Assembly: GCA_943736015.1 (NCBI GenBank) | Contig: OX031061.1 | Coordinates: 17,617,290-17,681,289, forward strand | Direction of reading: 5' to 3' | DNA length: 64,000 nt | DNA from: Tridacna crocea | Taxonomy: Eukaryota; Mollusca; Bivalvia; Cardiida; Cardiidae | Shown here: positions 36,801 to 39,821 of the stretch, in pieces | Numbering within the stretch: position 1 is the stretch's first letter | How the letters are laid out: every line of letters starts with the position of its first letter | Notes under the pieces: generated by a model | What the model was told of the DNA's origin: nothing | The model's input: only the letters and a program-made list of their open reading frames with translations | Database searches by the model: none | Translations under genes and position numbers: made by a program

Positions 36801-38206
36801 TCAATGAAAAAAAAAATAAACACACACACAATAAAAACAACTCTTTACAAGTAGTTTTTCTTTTTCTATTATTGCTTGGTCCAAGTGCTAGTTGCTTGGA
36901 GAAATAGAGGATATTTGTTTTTTGGTGAAAGATCGAAATTTATTTCATCTCGTGAACATCATGGGTAATATTTTCATGAGTGGTGCAGCCACAAGTGAAA
37001 ATATTACAGATTGTGTTTACAAGATGAAATAAATTTACATCTTTCACCAAAACAAATATTCTATTTATTTCATGCCTTTAACCCTTTCTAGGAGGAGTTT
37101 TATCAAAATCCCGTTGAGTTCTTTTCCCCATGGCATACCCCTCCCGCATAGCAACGCATTACAATATTATGTCAGGCGCGAGAAATATAAGGTATATTTC
37201 CTATCTGGTAGTGAGGCATGCGCAATTTACCTTGGCAAATTTTCACAGGATTCATTCCTCTCTCACCGCTGACCTTTGTGAAAATCGGTATTTTCACTGG
37301 TGGTACCTGTGTAAGATCGAAAAATATTTTCAGTGCTATTTCTCAATATCCTACCAGAAAGTATGAAATGAAAATGAATTTGAATATCGGGTAAAAAGTA
37401 ATCAAATGGTGCAGCAACCTTCTAACTTTTGACCTGCATTTTAAATAAAATTTTCTGCCAACAATTAAAACTTGTACTGAGTGTACAATAACATATTGTC
37501 ACCTTCACAATAATTTCATTACTTTTAAATGATATGATACACATTAAAATATATTTTGACACCCCTGGTCTGTTTACTTTTGGCCTCTATTTGGACTTTA
37601 ACCCTTTCGCAAACGACAAATTTTGGACTCTTCCAAACCAAAAGAGTTTGCAGGCGACAATTTTAGATTTGGAGAAAATGGCTAAAAGTTCTCAAAAAGG
37701 GTAGAGAACACTGTGGGAGCAATTTCTCCTTTTCCCACAGTGTTTTCAGAAGACTTTTACTGCAGACACGTAAAAACTATGCCTTGTTTGGGAAAGGGTT
37801 AAGTATTGAAGTGAAAAGTATCGAAAGAAAGAGATAGACAAAATTAATGTTGAAGAAGGAGTGATAGTAGTTGCACAAGCATTTGCTACTTTCCCCACAA
37901 AGTTCTCAAAGGGCTTCAAAATGTAAACATGAACAGATGGTTATTACAGGTAAATATATTCGTTGCAGGTATGCATTTGAAGGTGTACTTCAGGCAGTGT
38001 ATGGATTTGATAGAAAACAGCTGGACTGTGAAAAAGCCGAACAGAGTCCAGAGTGCCGGCACATGAATGCAGAAACAATCCTCATGGATTTGGACGTAGA
38101 TGATGCAAAATTCTACATGGATTTTATCGCATTATGCATCTTTTTCATTGTCCTGCGTGTCAGCTGTTACTTTGTTTTAAGATGGAGAATAAAGGCTCAA
38201 AGATGA
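709..38206 (+). CDS. ABCG1: ABCG1/ABCG4-like ABC half-transporter, 5'-partial, 12 exons
   Basis: Exons: 709-854, 2705-2828, 3822-3936, 9198-9312, 10773-10935, 21179-21220, 25164-25265, 27006-27174, 28198-28298, 33166-33321, 35762-35880, 37969-38206. They sum to 1590 nt, 529 codons plus TGA, with every junction in frame and GT-AG. The product has the ATPase C-terminal half (signature [15 protein letters not shown], Walker [10 protein letters not shown]-loop SGLDS, H-loop TIHQPS), a variable acidic/serine linker, then a six-helix membrane domain ending [11 protein letters not shown]. Order ATPase-then-membrane is the ABCG layout; wording of the membrane domain matches vertebrate ABCG1/ABCG4, which work as dimers to export sterols and phospholipids. 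Walker A and the start codon are upstream of the window. Whether it is the ABCG1 or ABCG4 side cannot be settled here; many invertebrates have one gene for both. Introns are packed with MITEs. Confidence 0.93.
968..1013. repeat. Short foldback repeat (AAGATCAGAC...GTCTGGTCTT)
   Basis: AAGATCAGACAGCACAGA is nearly complementary to TCTGCAGTCTGGTCTTGGAT. The same foldback recurs near 8362, 11602, 40089 and 45804. Confidence 0.5.
1200..1697 (+). repeat. Two decayed PalTTAA fragments
   Basis: 1200-1305 is an R half starting at CTCCTTTTCCCACAATG. 1566-1697 is a degenerate palindrome. The sequence between (about 1310-1565) has no recognised feature. Confidence 0.5.
1735..2169 (+). repeat. Two PalTTAA MITEs in tandem, joined at 1942-1945
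   Basis: First copy 1735-1944, second 1942-2169, both L-first. The shared site reads TTAC, one base from TTAA; the right end at 2166-2169 is an intact TTAA. Both palindromes are nearly complete. Confidence 0.85.
2310..2610 (-). repeat. tRNA-like/SINE sequence split by a PalTTAA MITE
   Basis: On the - strand, 2610 to 2573 contains TTTGGCTCAGTGGTTATGG (A-box like) and 2361 to 2310 contains GGGTTCAAATCCCGCC (B-box/T-arm). MITE 2362-2572 lies between them. Removing it and one TTAA gives a continuous tRNA-like sequence; acceptor pairing is poor, so it is a SINE head or tRNA pseudogene. Confidence 0.5.
2362..2572 (+). repeat. PalTTAA MITE with collapsed palindrome centre
   Basis: TTAA at both ends (2362-2365, 2569-2572). 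The centre reads AAAATGCTCTCCTTTT, so the loop-proximal part of both arms is deleted while the outer arms remain. Confidence 0.85.
2705..2828 (+). CDS. ABCG1: ABCG1-like exon b (D-loop and H-loop)
   Basis: Acceptor TTATTTCAG. Encodes [10 protein letters not shown] (D-loop and following helix) and [12 protein letters not shown] with the switch histidine. Ends in phase 0 at FDH before donor GTATGT, and joins LFMLADG of exon c. Confidence 0.93.
2895..3190 (+). repeat. Two PalTTAA remnants
   Basis: 2895-2953 is a lone palindrome (AAAATGCTTGTAACTGGCAT). 3005-3190 is an L-R copy with a shortened centre and eroded ends. About 3195-3530 after it shows nothing recognisable. Confidence 0.6.
3531..3752 (+). 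repeat. PalTTAA MITE
   Basis: Left TTAAACTTTTTACCAAAC, complete palindrome centred on GGTAACC; the right end has decayed to AACAAGTAAA. It ends 70 bp before exon c. Confidence 0.85.
3822..3936 (+). CDS. ABCG1: ABCG1-like exon c (end of ATPase domain)
   Basis: Acceptor TTTTTTTACAG. Encodes [13 protein letters not shown], then [19 protein letters not shown], the usual ABCG NPADF-type motif. It ends one base into the next codon, donor GTAAAA. A PalTTAA copy begins only 33 bp past the donor. Confidence 0.92.
3969..4295 (+). repeat. PalTTAA MITE plus adjoining L half
   Basis: Full copy 3969-4197 with TTAA at both ends. An L half (4194-4295) shares the right TTAA and stops in the palindrome at GGTAACCAGAC. 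Confidence 0.85.
4365..4736 (-). repeat. Composite foldback repeat, copy 1
   Basis: Runs from ATTTCATGCTTTCCGG to AAATATCCTCTATTT. It shares blocks such as GGTATGCCACGGGGAAGA and CGATCTTTCACC with the reverse-oriented copy at 36902-37369. Confidence 0.65.
4800..6552. other. No gene or known repeat recognised
   Basis: The longest stretch without PalTTAA copies in the left part, inside the intron between exons c and d. It includes a short degenerate tandem of GTCAAAACNTACCCAA at 6006-6118. Open frames on both strands across it (5782-6121) look fortuitous. Confidence 0.5.
6006..6118. repeat. Degenerate short tandem (GTCAAAACNTACCCAA)n
   Basis: About six copies of GTCAAAACNTACCCAA at 17-23 bp spacing, with short variable insertions. 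Not seen elsewhere in the window. Confidence 0.6.
6553..6781 (+). repeat. PalTTAA MITE with shortened palindrome
   Basis: TTAA at 6553-6556 and 6778-6781. The centre has collapsed to GAGAAAAATGCATTTTCTC, keeping a smaller perfect palindrome on ATGCAT. Confidence 0.85.
6904..7369 (+). mobile_element. H1 Helentron-like element, 5' part only
   Basis: Opens AGCTGTCCTGAGCACAACATGCTCAA (read as an AGCT stem around TGAGCA/TGCTCA), has a decayed GTC microsatellite and about two 168-bp minisatellite units. It stops without a 3' hairpin. About 7370-7868 after it is unassigned. Confidence 0.7.
7869..8104 (-). repeat. PalTTAA MITE, R-first
   Basis: TTAACTCTTTACCAAACGAC at the left, GTGTGGTAAAGGGTT at the right; centre GGTTACC. 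A TGTGTG insertion lies in the R half. Confidence 0.85.
8362..8416. repeat. Short foldback repeat (GTAGATCAAAGATC...GATCTTGATCTAC)
   Basis: GTAGATCAAAGATCAGACTT and its inverse GATCTTGATCTACA flank a 15-20 nt loop. Same family as 968 and 45804. Confidence 0.55.
8454..9178. repeat. Array of four PalTTAA MITEs sharing TTAA sites
   Basis: L half 8454-8550 (+), full R-first copy 8548-8761, copy 8758-8952 (+, lacking the outer left end), and full copy 8949-9178 (+). Each neighbour pair shares one TTAA. The last copy ends 20 bp before exon d and is nearly the same as 35384-35612. Confidence 0.88.
9198..9312 (+). CDS. ABCG1: ABCG1-like exon d (start of linker)
   Basis: Follows ATTATTACAG. The split codon gives [19 protein letters not shown], parallel to VMEVASGEYG of vertebrate ABCG1. 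It ends in phase 2 (SDSER), donor GTAATA. The acceptor lies 20 bp after the end of a MITE, so its pyrimidine tract is short and poor. Confidence 0.9.
9399..9853. repeat. Foldback element with ~65-bp inverted ends
   Basis: Left GGCAGATCTGGAATCTGCC then TAGACCAAACTGGAATT; right is the inverse (GAATTTGGTCTAGGCAGATT, then GGATCTGCCTAG). The 300-bp middle is AT-rich with no long frame. Only one copy seen here. Confidence 0.7.
9965..10110 (+). repeat. PalTTAA MITE, right part lost
   Basis: L half CACACAATCCAGACTTTTTA and a good palindrome; the R half breaks off after CATGACAGACAAA. Confidence 0.7.
10258..10683. repeat. Two PalTTAA MITEs sharing TTAA at 10455-10458
   Basis: 10258-10458 (L-first, palindrome damaged) and 10455-10683 (R-first, good palindrome). 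The pair ends 90 bp before exon e. Confidence 0.87.
10773..10935 (+). CDS. ABCG1: ABCG1-like exon e (variable linker)
   Basis: Acceptor TTTTTTTCAG, donor GTAAGA. Encodes a Ser/Asp/Glu-rich linker ([15 protein letters not shown], then [12 protein letters not shown]) with no membrane segment. Family linkers are poorly conserved here; the call rests on exact phase (1+162), good splice sites and position. Confidence 0.82.
10960..11252 (+). repeat. Decayed PalTTAA MITE and following L half
   Basis: 10960-11165 begins 25 bp after exon e, keeps a good palindrome with centre GGTACCC, and lacks clear TIRs. 11162-11252 is an L half. Confidence 0.65.
11365..11498 (+). repeat. GTATACTGG/GTCTGTCTG repeat, copy 1
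   Basis: GGGGTATAGTGGAAGCAGCC, a GTGTGTC/GTCTGTCTG run, GTACAGGATACTAGTAATTG, then TCAAAGCACTGGTTAGGG and TCAAATTCAGTGATAGCTC. Also at 11766, 20162, 27290, 33790 and 55031. Confidence 0.7.
11602..11648. repeat. Short foldback repeat (AAGATCAGACTG...CAGTCTGATCTT)
   Basis: AAGATCAGACTGCTCAGA and TCTGCAGTCTGATCTT are inverse with almost no loop. Confidence 0.6.
11766..11880 (+). repeat. GTATACTGG/GTCTGTCTG repeat, copy 2 (short)
   Basis: GAGGTATACTGGAGTCAGCC, GTCTGTCTGCG, TGTACAAAATACTGTCAAAG, ending CGACAGCTCTAG. Confidence 0.65.
12138..12598. repeat. Two PalTTAA MITEs sharing TTAA at 12362-12365
   Basis: 12138-12365 is R-first with a good palindrome. 12362-12598 is L-first with a short tandem insertion in R (TCATTTGTATTTGTTACAAG). 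A leftover R end is at 11920-11980. Confidence 0.85.
12695..12895 (+). repeat. PalTTAA MITE, palindrome largely lost
   Basis: L CCCGAGTTTTAATAATCCTG and R TCTGCAAATACTTTGAATG are present; the centre keeps only AAACATTGTGTG and CAACAGTGTTTT. Confidence 0.7.
12950..13217. repeat. Chimeric PalTTAA MITE with two R halves
   Basis: Both flanks are R-type: left GAACGCATTTGCAGATGAC (inverted), right GTCTGCAAATGCTTTCAGTTT-like. TTAA at both ends. The palindrome has a duplicated GATGCTGG block. Confidence 0.8.
13487..13714 (-). repeat. PalTTAA MITE, R-first
   Basis: TTAACTCATTACCAAACTAC at the left, good palindrome with GGTTACC. Right end reads GGTATTGGGTTAG, one base from TTAA. About 13218-13486 before it is unassigned. 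Confidence 0.85.
13884..14123 (+). repeat. Two truncated PalTTAA copies
   Basis: 13884-14032 has L and a poor palindrome. 14034-14123 is an L half ending in the first arm at AAGGAGAAAATG. Confidence 0.65.
14270..14494 (+). repeat. PalTTAA MITE
   Basis: TTAACCCTTTACCACACAG start; the left arm has lost TTGTG, the right arm is intact. Ends GTGTGGTAATGGGTTA. Confidence 0.85.
14500..15280. other. No feature recognised apart from a 35-bp MITE scrap
   Basis: AT-rich intron sequence. 14736-14770 holds AAAATATTGTGGGAAAGG, a piece of a PalTTAA arm. A foldback around 14955-15015 pairs CAGTCTATATTTTGGAC with GTCCAAAATATAGACTG. Confidence 0.5.
15283..15509 (+). repeat. PalTTAA MITE
   Basis: L ACTTTTAACGACCCTGAGAA; the right arm has diverged (CTCTGAATATTTT). 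Right end GTCTGGTAAAGGGTCAA. Confidence 0.8.
15705..15857 (-). repeat. Left piece of a PalTTAA MITE split by an H1 element
   Basis: TTAACTCTTTACCAAATGAC to GGTTGTCAGCATTTT. The remainder resumes at 18076 with CTCCTTTTCCCACAATG and ends in TTAA at 18148-18151. Confidence 0.87.
15858..18075 (+). mobile_element. H1 Helentron-like element with 145-bp minisatellite
   Basis: 5' AGCTCACC, hairpin TGAGCA/TGCTCA, closing GGTGAGCT. Then a GTCCGTCGTGCGTC run (15908-15980), about 13 tandem units of 145 bp, then CAGATGAGCG and hairpin GGGCCATCATGGCCC with CTCTTG. Inserted in the palindrome arm of the flanking MITE with no duplication beyond a T. No Rep/helicase coding, so non-autonomous. Confidence 0.8.
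16020..17990 (+). repeat. 145-bp minisatellite array inside H1 element
   Basis: Unit key words: CATGAAAGTTGGTCAGGATG, TATCTCGGACGAGTTCGAAA, TACGCTCTAGAGGCCAC. Units between about 16190 and 16980 are practically identical; those after about 17160 diverge progressively. 145 is not a multiple of 3, so no protein repeat is encoded. Confidence 0.9.
18076..18151 (-). repeat. Right piece of the split PalTTAA MITE
   Basis: CTCCTTTTCCCACAATG, TTTTCAGAAGGCTTTTTCC and TTTGCTAAAGGGTTAA complete the copy begun at 15705. Confidence 0.87.
18277..19731 (+). mobile_element. H1 Helentron-like element, complete
   Basis: AGCTCACCTGAGCA start, (GTCCGTCGTGC)n, then about seven units of ~168 bp with key words GGTTGCCATGGCAACC (first part) and AACATGGCTCTGGTGAATGG. 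Ends TTCAGGTGAGCGATCCAGG with hairpin GGGCCATCTTGGCCC and CTCTTG. First 10 nt and the 3' subterminal word are inverse. Confidence 0.82.
19983..20155 (+). repeat. PalTTAA MITE with duplicated arm, interrupted on the right
   Basis: TTAACCCTTTACTATACAA start. GTGGGAAAAGGAG-GAAAGCTGGTATCCA occurs twice in a row before the right arm. Its R end reappears at 20480-20552 beyond the inserted repeat. Confidence 0.75.
20162..20475 (+). repeat. GTATACTGG/GTCTGTCTG repeat, copy 3 (longest, inside a MITE)
   Basis: 5' CCCCCGCAAAGCGG and TTTTTGGGGGTATACTGG give a stem of C and G runs. Then GTCTGTCCATGTGTCCGTCC, about 150 bp of unique middle, TCAAAGCGCTGG, ending TTCAGTGACAGCTCTAGT. PalTTAA R sequence (GTTGCCTGCAGATGTTTTGA) follows directly. 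Confidence 0.7.
20845..21011. repeat. Chimeric PalTTAA MITE with two L halves
   Basis: Left L reads GATTTAATGACACTTGAGAA; right is the inverse L (CCCTTTCTTCCAGGATCATT) instead of R. It ends 167 bp before microexon f. Confidence 0.75.
21179..21220 (+). CDS. ABCG1: ABCG1-like exon f, 42-bp microexon
   Basis: Lies between TTATATTAG and GTTTGTAT and encodes 14 acidic/serine residues, [14 protein letters not shown]. Phase 0 on both sides, so it could be skipped without breaking the frame. No homology was recognised; support is composition, phase and splice signals. The donor GTTTGT is weaker than its neighbours. Confidence 0.6.
21274..21861 (+). repeat. Two PalTTAA MITEs
   Basis: 21274-21549 contains a tandem duplication of TATCAAACAATCCTGTATTT plus the next 20 bp in its L half. 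21632-21861 has diverged L but keeps palindrome GCTGGTCACCAGC. They begin 53 bp after microexon f. Confidence 0.8.
22434..22877. repeat. Two PalTTAA MITEs sharing TTAA at 22649-22652
   Basis: 22434-22652 L-first, 22649-22877 R-first. Both palindromes are long and well kept; TTAA intact at all three positions. Stretch 21862-22433 before it holds only a short R end (22052-22088) and no gene. Confidence 0.9.
23199..23260. repeat. 21-22 bp tandem (TATTATTTATAGAAAAATT)
   Basis: Nearly three identical copies. AT-only apart from one G per unit. Confidence 0.8.
23285..23690. repeat. Three adjoining PalTTAA copies, two partial
   Basis: 23285-23380 palindrome region, 23383-23609 full L-first copy, 23611-23690 R-first end starting TTAACACTGTACCAGATGAT. 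23691-24485 after it shows no recognised feature. Confidence 0.78.
24486..25032. repeat. Three decayed PalTTAA copies
   Basis: 24486-24691 (+), 24688-24852 (-) joined at GGGTTAG, and 24915-25032 (- right end with AAAAGCCTGCTTCCTCAGGG). They end 131 bp before exon g. Confidence 0.7.
25164..25265 (+). CDS. ABCG1: ABCG1-like exon g (pre-TM1 elbow helix)
   Basis: Acceptor ATTGCAG, donor GTAAGT. Encodes [20 protein letters not shown] then SIMRDA, the amphipathic helix ahead of TM1, close to [20 protein letters not shown] of vertebrate ABCG1. 34 codons, phase 0 at both ends. Confidence 0.92.
25418..25495 (+). repeat. tRNA-like SINE head
   Basis: GGTGATAGCTCAAGCGG matches an A box (TAGCTCAAGCGG) and CAGGTTAATTCGAGAC resembles a B box 50 bp later. 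No cloverleaf 3' end. The following 200 bp contains GGATTAGCCTGGGCCGACTG, related to 32940-32990. Confidence 0.5.
25728..25973 (+). repeat. PalTTAA MITE
   Basis: TTAA at both ends. The R half carries a 15-bp insertion (GTAACATGTAATTTTC). Palindrome complete apart from TGA for TGT near both ends. Confidence 0.9.
26194..26425 (-). repeat. PalTTAA MITE, R-first
   Basis: TTAACCCTTTCCCACATGAC start and TTTGGTAAAGGGTTAA end; centre GGTTATC. Confidence 0.9.
26570..26967 (+). repeat. Two PalTTAA MITEs sharing TTAA at 26700-26703
   Basis: 26570-26703 is short, with a small palindrome (AAATGCTCATAGCTAGCATTT). 26700-26967 is full length with a diverged R half. The pair ends 38 bp before exon h. Confidence 0.82.
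27006..27174 (+). CDS. ABCG1: ABCG1-like exon h (TM1 and TM2)
   Basis: Acceptor TTTTTACAG. Encodes TM1 ([18 protein letters not shown]) and TM2 ([20 protein letters not shown]). Two donors are possible in ACGTGTAAGT. The second, GTAAGT after ACGT, is chosen because it restores T-F-P with exon i and keeps the frame. Confidence 0.93.
27290..27412 (+). repeat. GTATACTGG/GTCTGTCTG repeat, copy 4
   Basis: GGGGGTATACTGGAATCAGC, GTCTGTGTGTC run, TCAAAGCGCTGGTGGGGGTA, abutting the TTAA of the next MITE. Confidence 0.7.
27413..27632 (-). repeat. PalTTAA subfamily C MITE
   Basis: Palindrome 27469-27533 reads GGCAAAAGGTGAAATTGCTC around GTGAC. Ends differ from A: TTAACACTTTACCCCATAGA and GTCTTATGGGGTA. 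The right arm has one mismatch. Confidence 0.85.
27690..27920 (+). repeat. PalTTAA MITE
   Basis: L CTTTACCACACAATCCAGAC, centre GGTAACTAGC, TTAA at 27917-27920. It ends 278 bp before exon i. Confidence 0.87.
28198..28298 (+). CDS. ABCG1: ABCG1-like exon i (REHLNYWYS segment)
   Basis: Acceptor CTATTTCAG, donor GTATGT. Encodes [17 protein letters not shown] and [14 protein letters not shown], the strongly conserved ABCG loop and helix. Phase 0 at the 3' end. Confidence 0.94.
28559..28787 (+). repeat. PalTTAA MITE
   Basis: TTAACCCTTTACCAAACAAT to TTTGGGAAAGGGTTAA. L-first, but with centre base T (GGTTACC) where most L-first copies have A. 28299-28558 before it holds a 30-bp scrap (GGATTCATTCCTCTCTCAC) shared with 37251. 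Confidence 0.92.
28925..30469 (+). mobile_element. H1 Helentron-like element, complete
   Basis: AGCTCACCTGAGCACAACG start, short GTCC run, GGTTGCCATGGCAACC, about eight 168-bp units, CAGGTGAGCGATCCAGG and the GGGCCATCTTGGCCC hairpin with CTCTTG. A MITE scrap (30470-30535) separates it from the next copy. Confidence 0.82.
30559..32135 (+). mobile_element. H1 Helentron-like element, complete
   Basis: Same layout as 28925-30469, with a very short microsatellite (GTGTGTCGTCCGTTG) and about nine units. It follows a PalTTAA R-first scrap broken at GCTGATCAACAAG. Confidence 0.82.
32282..32735. repeat. Subfamily C MITE followed by a subfamily A MITE
   Basis: 32282-32508: TTAACCCTTTACCCTATAAG, palindrome 32390-32454 around GCTCGTCACGAGC, end GGAGTAAAGGGTT. 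32506-32735: R-first A copy sharing that junction (GTTCAC, decayed TTAA) and ending in TTAA. Confidence 0.87.
33166..33321 (+). CDS. ABCG1: ABCG1-like exon j (middle membrane helices)
   Basis: Acceptor TCCTCACAG, donor GTAAAA. Encodes [20 protein letters not shown] and then [17 protein letters not shown]. 52 codons in phase 0. The antisense reading frame across it is a shadow. Confidence 0.94.
33388..33615 (-). repeat. PalTTAA MITE, R-first
   Basis: Starts 67 bp after exon j. R variant GACAGTTTCATTGTGGCTCA matches 12950, centre GGTAACC. TTAA at both ends. Confidence 0.9.
33790..33917 (+). repeat. GTATACTGG/GTCTGTCTG repeat, copy 5
   Basis: TATACTGGAATCAGCCTGTC, GTGTCCGTCTGTGTAC, TCAAAGGGCTGGGGGGGTAT, ending TTCAGTGACTGCTCTAG. 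Confidence 0.7.
33925..34129 (+). repeat. Decayed PalTTAA copy and left piece of one split by a hAT-like element
   Basis: 33925-34060 is a decayed L and palindrome. 34082-34129 runs GGTTTTGGAAACATAATTTG to AAATGCTGGTTATAAGT and stops at the hAT-like insertion; the copy resumes at 35301-35387. Confidence 0.75.
34130..35300. mobile_element. Non-autonomous hAT-like element, 1171 bp, 8-bp TSD
   Basis: CAAGGTTGG and CCAACCTTG at the ends; target duplication TTATAAGT at 34122-34129 and 35301-35308. About 100 bp of inverted ends share GGTTTTAACCGGTTAAAACC (itself a perfect palindrome) and GGTCAATACTGGTC. An 8-bp duplication with CANG ends is the hAT pattern. No transposase frame. Confidence 0.88.
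35301..35612 (+). repeat. Right piece of split MITE, then full PalTTAA MITE
   Basis: 35301-35387 finishes the interrupted copy with TGTCTGCAATACAAAGCATT. 35384-35612 is full length, shares TTAA, and matches 8949-9178 including TCTGGAATAGTAGCC. Confidence 0.85.
35762..35880 (+). CDS. ABCG1: ABCG1-like exon k (TM5, extracellular loop start)
   Basis: Acceptor TTTTCTAG, donor GTATGT. Encodes [20 protein letters not shown] and [15 protein letters not shown], including the FSGFF motif. Ends in phase 2 (ATT GG) and is completed by G of exon l. Confidence 0.94.
35959..36185 (-). repeat. PalTTAA MITE, R-first
   Basis: TTAATTCATTACTGAACGAC to GTAATGGGTTAA; centre GGTCACC. Starts 79 bp after exon k. 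Confidence 0.88.
36236..36460 (-). repeat. PalTTAA MITE inside duplication copy A
   Basis: Left site TTGACTCTTTTCC (TTAA decayed to TTGA), right TTTGGTAAAGGGTTAA. Copy B at 36745-36757 shows the unfilled CTTTTTAAAAATTATGG. Confidence 0.92.
36527..36548. repeat. (AC)n microsatellite
   Basis: About 11 AC units. The matching site in duplication copy B (36822-36830) has only four to five. Confidence 0.9.
36902..37369 (+). repeat. Composite foldback repeat, copy 2
   Basis: The first 170 bp is a foldback with ~47-bp arms (GATATTTGTTTTTTGGTGAA against TTCACCAAAACAAATATTC). The rest carries TAGGAGGAGTTTTATCAAAA and ACTGGTGGTACC. Bounded by AAAT on both sides; absent from duplication copy A. Confidence 0.75.
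37598..37802 (-). repeat. PalTTAA subfamily B MITE, shortened palindrome
   Basis: TTAACCCTTTCGCAAACGAC start, CACTGTGGGAGCAATTTCTC centre, TTTGGGAAAGGGTTAA end. Ends 167 bp before terminal exon l. Confidence 0.87.
37969..38206 (+). CDS. ABCG1: ABCG1-like terminal exon l (last TM and stop)
   Basis: Acceptor CGTTGCAG. Encodes [20 protein letters not shown], a second loop cysteine (PEC), the last membrane helix ([20 protein letters not shown]) and the basic tail RIKAQR before TGA at 38204-38206. The two loop cysteines are typical of the ABCG extracellular loop. Confidence 0.95.
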
Positions 38207-38256
38207 TAGACGCACTGAAGTCATTGAAGATGTAACATGTTTACTAATGTTGGGCA

Positions 38257-38483
38257 TTAACCTCTTACCATACTATTTCAGGTTAACGACACATAGGAAA
38301 AAGCCTTTTGAAAACATTGTGAGAAAAGGAGAAAATGCCGGTGACCAGCATTTCCTCTTTTTCCCACAATGTTTTCTACCCTATGAAAGATAGATGTAGC
38401 CTTTTGTGCTATATTTAGTTAGTTATCTGCAAATGCTTTCGATTTGGTCGAGTCCAAAATTCTGTTGTTTGGTAAAGAGTTAA
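38257..38483 (+). repeat. PalTTAA MITE in the probable 3' UTR of the ABCG1-like gene
   Basis: Begins 51 bp after the stop codon with TTAACCTCTTACCATAC; palindrome around GCCGGTGACCAGC; TTAA at 38480-38483. It would be transcribed in the sense strand if the 38727 poly(A) site is used. Confidence 0.9.
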
Positions 38484-38726
38484 GCCATCTTGAAAGCCTC
38501 AGGACATGTGTTTTGGTCCAATGGAATGAAAGAAAAGTCATCACTCAATTATGAAAGCATAAAATCCATTTTGTAGAACTACCAGCCGAATCATGAGCTA
38601 CTCTAGTCCTTGAGCATGCAGAAAAATGACCAGTGGCAAAAACTTGCAATAAGAACCTTTTTCATAGAGCATGGCTCATCTATTTGGATATTCTTTTTTT
38701 TTTTCTTTGAGATTATGCTACATCAA

Positions 38727-38732
38727 AATAAA
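38727..38732 (+). promoter_or_regulatory. Possible polyadenylation signal of ABCG1-like gene
   Basis: First AATAAA clearly after the stop, 521 bp downstream, followed by a T/G-rich stretch. If used, the 3' UTR contains the whole MITE at 38257-38483. Not confirmed by transcript data. Confidence 0.4.
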
Positions 38733-38974
38733 GTGGTTTGTTTTTGTGCCCTGTATATAATTTTAGTAAAATAATGTTATTTAGTATTGTTTGAAGATAT
38801 GAAAAAAAAATGTGTACTTTCATTTATGACATTGATTGTAAGTTGTAGAAGTTGTCCAAAATGGTTGTAATATCCTCTTTTTTTTCCTTGACAGGGTCTC
38901 CTGTTCTTACGTGATTTTTAATTAAAAACCTGTCTATCATGGAAACATGAAGGAGTCATGCTCGGATGAAAGGG

Positions 38975-39166
38975 CAGAGCTCCAGATAAGACGGAGTGAT
39001 GGTATACCAAACCCATTATTTCTCTTCCAAACCCTATGTTGTGGATACTCATTAGAATTGTCTCGATGAGACGATTCTAATGAGTACCCATAACATAGGA
39101 ATTAGTGGAGAATAATGAACAGTTTCAATTTTGAAATCAAAATCACTCCCTTTATGTGGAGCTCTG
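38975..39166. repeat. Palindromic MITE (CAGAGCTCC family), copy 2
   Basis: Best-preserved copy: CAGAGCTCCAGATAAGA at the left, GTGGAGCTCTG at the right, central TCTCGATGAGA. Lies 240 bp beyond the possible poly(A) signal of the ABCG1-like gene. Confidence 0.8.
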
Positions 39167-39821
39167 TTCAGACTGCCGTAAGTATGGATTGTAGATTAAA
39201 GATACATTTTTGAAAAAAGAAAAAAAGTACACTAGATTTAACCTGTAAAGCACCTTGCAGTTGCTGCTAGTGTAGATTAAGATCAGGCTGCAGCCTTATT
39301 ACACTGTGGGCTCTGCCGATATAAGGCAGACACAAGCAACCATAAAATTTTGATTATTTGGGGTTCAGAAATTCATGTGTTTTATTTGGCACTCTAAGAG
39401 CTGGAAAATGATACATATTTCACTATGTCAGTTAACTTTGTTTTCAGTGGAACACAGCTATTAAGAATTGCCTGGCAACCCTCAGTATTAAAGCATAAAA
39501 TTTTCAGTGATTGTTCGAATTGCCTTTTCTTTTTTGTTACATGCAAGCAAATTTTCTTTGTTTGTTTCTTGTTAATGACTTTTGATACCACTCAATAATG
39601 TAAACCTTATGATTTTTTTCTTTTTCTTCAGAAAAATACTATAAAAATCTCTGTACATATTTTACCCTTCTGAAATGTACATATGGTAAAGAAATGCACA
39701 CTTAGTGACTTGTTTAAAGCTGTGATGTTAAGTGTTTTCACTTCAAATACTTTTAACTCTTAAGAGTGCTTAGCGATGAAATGGACTGTTTTCTTCTATT
39801 AGGGAAAGAGTTTATGTCATT

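Larger units (their letters stand above)
36184..37443 (+). repeat. Direct tandem duplication, each copy carrying a different insertion
   Basis: Copy A 36184-36693 and copy B 36694-37443 share AACTTAAACTAGAGTAATTT, TTATGGATTGTAAGC, TTGGTCCAAGTGCTAGTTGC and GCAACCTTCTAA. A holds a MITE (36236-36460) that B lacks; B holds a composite repeat (36902-37369) that A lacks. Confidence 0.87.
38484..39821. other. Intergenic, no gene found
   Basis: Apart from the palindromic MITE at 38975 this is unassigned AT-rich sequence; short frames on either strand show no codon pattern or homology I recognise. Confidence 0.5.
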
